A stretch of 64,000 nt of DNA. It comes from Ziziphus jujuba. Taxonomy: Eukaryota > Streptophyta > Magnoliopsida > Rosales > Rhamnaceae. The notes below the pieces were generated by a model, which searched no databases, was not told where the DNA came from, and saw nothing but the letters and a program-made list of their open reading frames with translations. Of this stretch, positions 60,136 to 64,000 are shown one piece after another. Position 1 is the first letter of the stretch. Every line of letters begins with the position of its first letter. Position numbers and translations under genes: made by a program. The DNA is taken from contig NC_083381.1 in NCBI RefSeq assembly GCF_031755915.1, forward strand, positions 4,848,501 through 4,912,500, given 5' to 3'.

Positions 60136-63100
60136 CAATGGCCCACTGGCTACATGGCGGAGTCCTATAGACTTCCCATATTCCTTCCTAAAAGCAAACT
60201 TCTCCGGGGTAACGTATTCCTTGACAGTCAAGTGCAATGGAGTTGGCTGAAAAATTTACCCAATTTTAATTCAACAACGTCATCATTAACGATGGACTAA
60301 AGCAAATGTCCATTTTTTTCATAACACAACTACCATGGCCTCAAGATCAGAAACAGCTACAAAACAGAGTTATCAGAGGACACAAGAGGTTACATTGCAA
60401 ATATCCAAAGGTAAGCTAAAACAGTTTCTTTATGCAAGAATTACTCTACACTAATAACAAGAAATTTTGATCATTAACAAACCCTTGATCAAGTGTTAAT
60501 ATATCAACATCTATGGCCCTTAAATCAGCAAAAGCCTCCTTTAACTCATCATCTGATTCTCCAAGACCCAGCATTATGGAAGATTTTGTTATCATACTCT
60601 TCTCGCTGATCTTTGCGTGTTTTAGAACAGATAAGCTCTGCTCATACCTAATTATTAAATGGAATATAAAATCAAAACTAGCATTGTAAATAAGACTTCA
60701 CAGAGAACGAAATAATCTTTAAAAACAGATGTCTGGCTATAACAACTAAGACAAGCTCATGGATAAGACAAACCTGTCTAGGAGCTTATCCTAAAAGACA
60801 AGCAGAAAAAAGCCTAGAATGGTCAAGAGTCTCTCTGCATCTAACCTTTCTCCCCCTAAATTCTTGGCATTTTTCTTAAACTCTAAATGTAACCAGCCTA
60901 GTTAAATGAGAATTTTGTGCATTATTAATCCCTGAAAAGATTTCCTTTTCTGGATGTATAAAAAAATCCAATTGAATGGTTGGTGGAGGAGCATGCAATT
61001 TTTATACATATCCCATACCCCTAACCCAATAATTTGCATTCACATTCACGAGTTTCAATTGCACAACATTGAAATAGCAGAACCATCTCTAAAATCAATT
61101 TAGGTAACCTATACTTTTTATGTCCATTTTGCTTCAATAAGAAATTCTGAAATTGATAATCAGAACCTAAATTCGAGGGAAAAAAGAGAATGCAGAATCC
61201 AAGTAGTAAAAAAAAAATATTCCATTACCAGGTAAAAGTATTGGGCTTCAAATAAGAGAAATGCATAGGATAAATCTACAAATTCAGTACTTATTTTAAT
61301 GTACAAGAGCGTATTTTGTACTGCTCTAGCTCTTGAACGCCCCAACACCTCCCACCCACACCCCACCTCCATAACACCCTCCAGCTGTGGCCAGCATGGA
61401 GACCCAATTTGAACTCATCACATTACACTCTTTCTTACCTATATCTCTATAAACCCATCAAACCCCATTCTCCTAGCCAAACAACACCACTGAAAACCAG
61501 CCAAAGCAAAAAGTCGTAATAGCTTCTGAAAATGGCATAATACCCAAAAAAAATTGACAAAAATTTTACTTTTAGAATGTCAAAACAACACACAATATAC
61601 AGGTTTTACATTTCCAATGATATCTTTCAAGATCACATATCTCCAAAACCAAGACATGATTAAATCATGTATGCTCATGTATGCTGGGTGTTAAAATTGG
61701 CAACTCGAACAGAGTCACTTAAATAAAATTCTAAAACCATCAAAAATTCAGGGCGTGGTGCAAGTCTATAGAAAAATCAGCCAAAATTGGAAATATCAGT
61801 TTGAAATATAGATGTGAACTAACATATTGCCTGGCATTACACAAGTAATAATTAAGAAGCCATTACAGATAAAGCCAATTGAGAGTGATAAAAAAAATCA
61901 TATAAACAGTAGATGTTGGTTAATCTAAATCCATACAAGTATTTAAGTATCTTCAAACATATTTTTGGCTCACATAAATCAGTTACTTTTCACTTATGAT
62001 AAGTTTCCTATTATGGATATCAGTTTTTTTTTTTAAAAAAAAAAAAATAAAACTCAGTATTGTAGCTCACCTGGCTCGAGGGTCTCAAACAATTCGTTGA
62101 GGCCGTTTCACAGTCTCAATGTTGTGTGCAAAAACATCTATCCCGAGTGCACCAAAGCATCTACAGCATTCAAGTCACCCCGAAAGTCAGAAGTTAAACA
62201 CCCAACCATAATTTCCGGCTTAAGTTCCTGCAAAAAATAGTTGTTTAACCACTAAATCAGTGCTCTCAGCCCAACATCTTGTGCACTAATGCTGGAATAC
62301 CAACAACGATCAAAGAAACAGCAAGCAACTAAATAATATCTAGACATGGATATAGAGACCTTCAGAGCTTTCACAGTCTGGGCAAAATGTCCACTTCCAC
62401 CATCAGGTAGGTCATCACGATCTACACTTGTCAGAACAATATAGTCCACACTGCAAAAAACACAAAGAAAAACAATTGTTGATGGCAATAATACAACGAA
62501 GGAATTATACATCTTAAGTTATAAACGCATTCATAACTTTCAGAAGCCATAGACCCATATGCATAAATCGAATATAAGGCTCAAGACCCAGCGGTAACTT
62601 GCATAGAGATTTTTTGACTCAAAATGGTGAACAATATAATCCACACTACAATAAATTCACAAAAGAGAAAGTTCATCATACAAAGACAGAATCATGATTT
62701 TAAAGCTAAAAGTATCTTACTTTCACATGCTATAAACCCATTTGTATATTAGGCTAAACATCCTGTAGCAAGCTTGCATAGAAAATTTGGTCCCAAAAAT
62801 AACATGTCCATGATGGAAACACAAGATAATCTGCAAAATGGTGAAAGGGAGAACCTAGCAAACATAATCCAAAGACAGAAAACAATTACCAAAATTTTAA
62901 GCTAAAACCATTTTTAACTTTCACATGCCATAGCTCATATGCAAAGCCTGTTTGTCTAAAAAGGCAACATTTTCACGATGGGAAATGGTAAAAAGAGAGA
63001 ACCTACCCCAAGCAGCAATGGCAAGAGCAGTGTTAAGGGGTCCCATGGGATAAGGAGCAGGAGGGTTTCTGCTGGTTTTGACAGCACAGAATCTGCATTC

Positions 63101-63290
63101 TCGAGTACAAGTATCACCAAGAAGCATGATAGTGGCAGTGGCAACACCATCCCCACCTCCATTCCAGCACTCTCCAATGTTGGGACACTAGGCTTCTTCA
63201 CAAACTGTGTTGAACTTCAAACTGGAAAGCGATTCCTTAATTTCCTGAAACCTCTCTCCTTGTGGGGCTCTCTGTTGTTAGGAAATTGAG
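60136..63290 (-). pseudogene. LIP1P: Plastidial-type lipoyl synthase pseudogene, introns retained
   Basis: Lipoyl synthase is a radical-SAM enzyme that inserts two sulfurs into protein-bound octanoate. Five exon blocks read in order on the minus strand: 63,290-63,007 ([28 protein letters not shown], then [20 protein letters not shown] with the CxxxCxxC cluster); 62,450-62,360 ([20 protein letters not shown]); 62,227-62,071 ([24 protein letters not shown]); 60,647-60,483 ([33 protein letters not shown]); 60,246-60,136 ([22 protein letters not shown]). CAVKTSRNP and [13 protein letters not shown] fit the plastid rather than the mitochondrial isoform. Damage: TAG at 63,189-63,191 between the auxiliary-cluster cysteines, a frameshift after LVHSG, TGA for Arg at 62,085-62,087, a lost YLQ segment at the end of the fourth block, and no first or last exon. 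Confidence 0.9.
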
Positions 63291-63955
63291 GTGTAAAACA
63301 CACAATTACAGCTGAAGTAGAAATGATAAAAATGAGAATTTGTGTGCAAAAGAATCAAATAAAACACACAAAATAATTTGGCAATTGTAGAAGGATTTTA
63401 TTATAGCAAAAGAATAAAATAATTTCTCTTTAAAATAAGGAGAGCACAATTTACAATACCTTCTCTCTTATAATAGGAGAAAAACACACACTCTCTCTAA
63501 CAAAGGAAAGACACAAATATTTAGAAGAAAATCCCTTTATAATTCTCTCTCTAATACACTCCTCTTTCTCTTTGTTTTCTATATTTTTCTCACACCAAAA
63601 CCGGGATCAATCTTCTTCTAAAATGAGATGCACATATATATAAGTGTGTAAGGCGGTAGAAAGAGGCGGTGGAAGAGTTCAAAAAGCAATTGAACTCTCA
63701 TGCAAGCTGTAGATATCTTGCTGCCGTGCCGCCTATATGCCTTACATTAATTTTCCCTTTTTGGTCAAACAAAATGGCTTAAAGGATAAGAAGATTTGCT
63801 GCCACCTTAGTAGAAGTATGAAGAAGCTTTCCACCTCCTTTGAAGAAGCAAGAAGAAAAAGCTTGCAAGCTATAATAACAGCTATAATTACAGCACCTCC
63901 TTTGACTGGTCAATTTACTTAATTGATAAGCAAATGTGGCTTACATGCCGCCACA
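63291..63955 (-). mobile_element. 3' LTR of a Ty1/copia-like element leaving the window
   Basis: On the minus strand TGTGGCGGCATGTAAGC starts at 63,955, directly after a polypurine tract AAGTGGGAGATA (63,956-63,967). That order marks a 3' LTR, with the internal region to the right beyond 64,000. The minus strand also has a TATATATA box near 63,635. The left edge, within GTTGTTAGGAAATTG at about 63,280-63,295, abuts lipoyl synthase homology, so it lies inside or next to the pseudogene. Copia assignment is inference. Confidence 0.65.
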
Positions 63956-63967
63956 TATCTCCCACTT
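63956..63967 (-). other. Polypurine tract of the copia-like element
   Basis: The minus strand reads AAGTGGGAGATA immediately upstream of the LTR start TGTGGCGGC. Plus-strand DNA priming would start here in a live element. Confidence 0.6.
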
Positions 63968-64000
63968 AGATCCATTTTTGCTATAACGTTTCTATCCTTT

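Noticed and set aside
60136..63290. A functional lipoyl synthase gene
   Set aside because: In-frame stops, a frameshift, a missing segment and missing end exons are seen in several separate exons, too many for sequencing error.

Overview
This is plant nuclear DNA, most likely from a eudicot. It is AT-rich, holds plant-type retrotransposons primed by initiator-Met tRNA, Cassandra-type elements with 5S rRNA-like LTRs, a CACTA transposon, a coiled-coil NB-ARC LRR (CNL) resistance gene of the At4g27190/RPS2-like type, and fragments of nuclear genes for plastid biotin carboxylase and plastidial lipoyl synthase. I cannot name the species. Only one gene looks intact, the CNL at 32,760-36,774. Nearly everything else is repeats, broken transposons and pseudogenes.

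Layout. 1-727 is the end of a copy of a noncoding 3.37-kb repeat (called X3.4 here). 745-1,880 is a truncated Ty1/copia element (+). 4,725-9,410 is a decayed Ty3/gypsy element of Tat-like type (-). From about 10,175 to 22,330 runs a CNL pseudogene split by a 7.1-kb copia element (10,223-17,358) and an X3.4 copy (17,712-21,760). These carry further nested insertions: a 349-bp deleted X3.4 and a Cassandra in the copia, and a young TRIM in the X3.4 copy. 23,560-27,230 is the 5' flank of a lost CNL paralogue, enlarged by a short gypsy-derived element (24,283-25,669) and a second TRIM (26,074-27,105). Two Cassandra elements follow (27,378-29,627). 31,440-32,640 is the uninterrupted counterpart of that 5' flank and leads into the intact CNL.

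Downstream, two duplicated CNL fragments (37,300-37,790 and 48,600-49,090) lie on either side of a 7.74-kb Pack-CACTA transposon (39,002-46,740) that has captured the promoter-proximal exons of a biotin carboxylase gene and part of a second gene. 49,133-58,054 is an X3.4 copy interrupted by another member of the same family, by a 1.1-kb insertion and by a hAT-like element. 58,367-59,450 holds a copia gag remnant hit by yet another X3.4 copy. 60,136-63,290 is a lipoyl synthase pseudogene (-), cut at its 5' end by the LTR of a copia element that runs out of the window.

The parts relate through insertion history rather than a pathway. The area is a tandem CNL cluster in which one member stayed intact while its neighbours were broken up. 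Many insertions have readable target-site duplications, and the duplicated CNL sequences supply near-empty sites that confirm the boundaries and give an order of events. No tRNA gene, CRISPR array or prokaryotic feature was seen.
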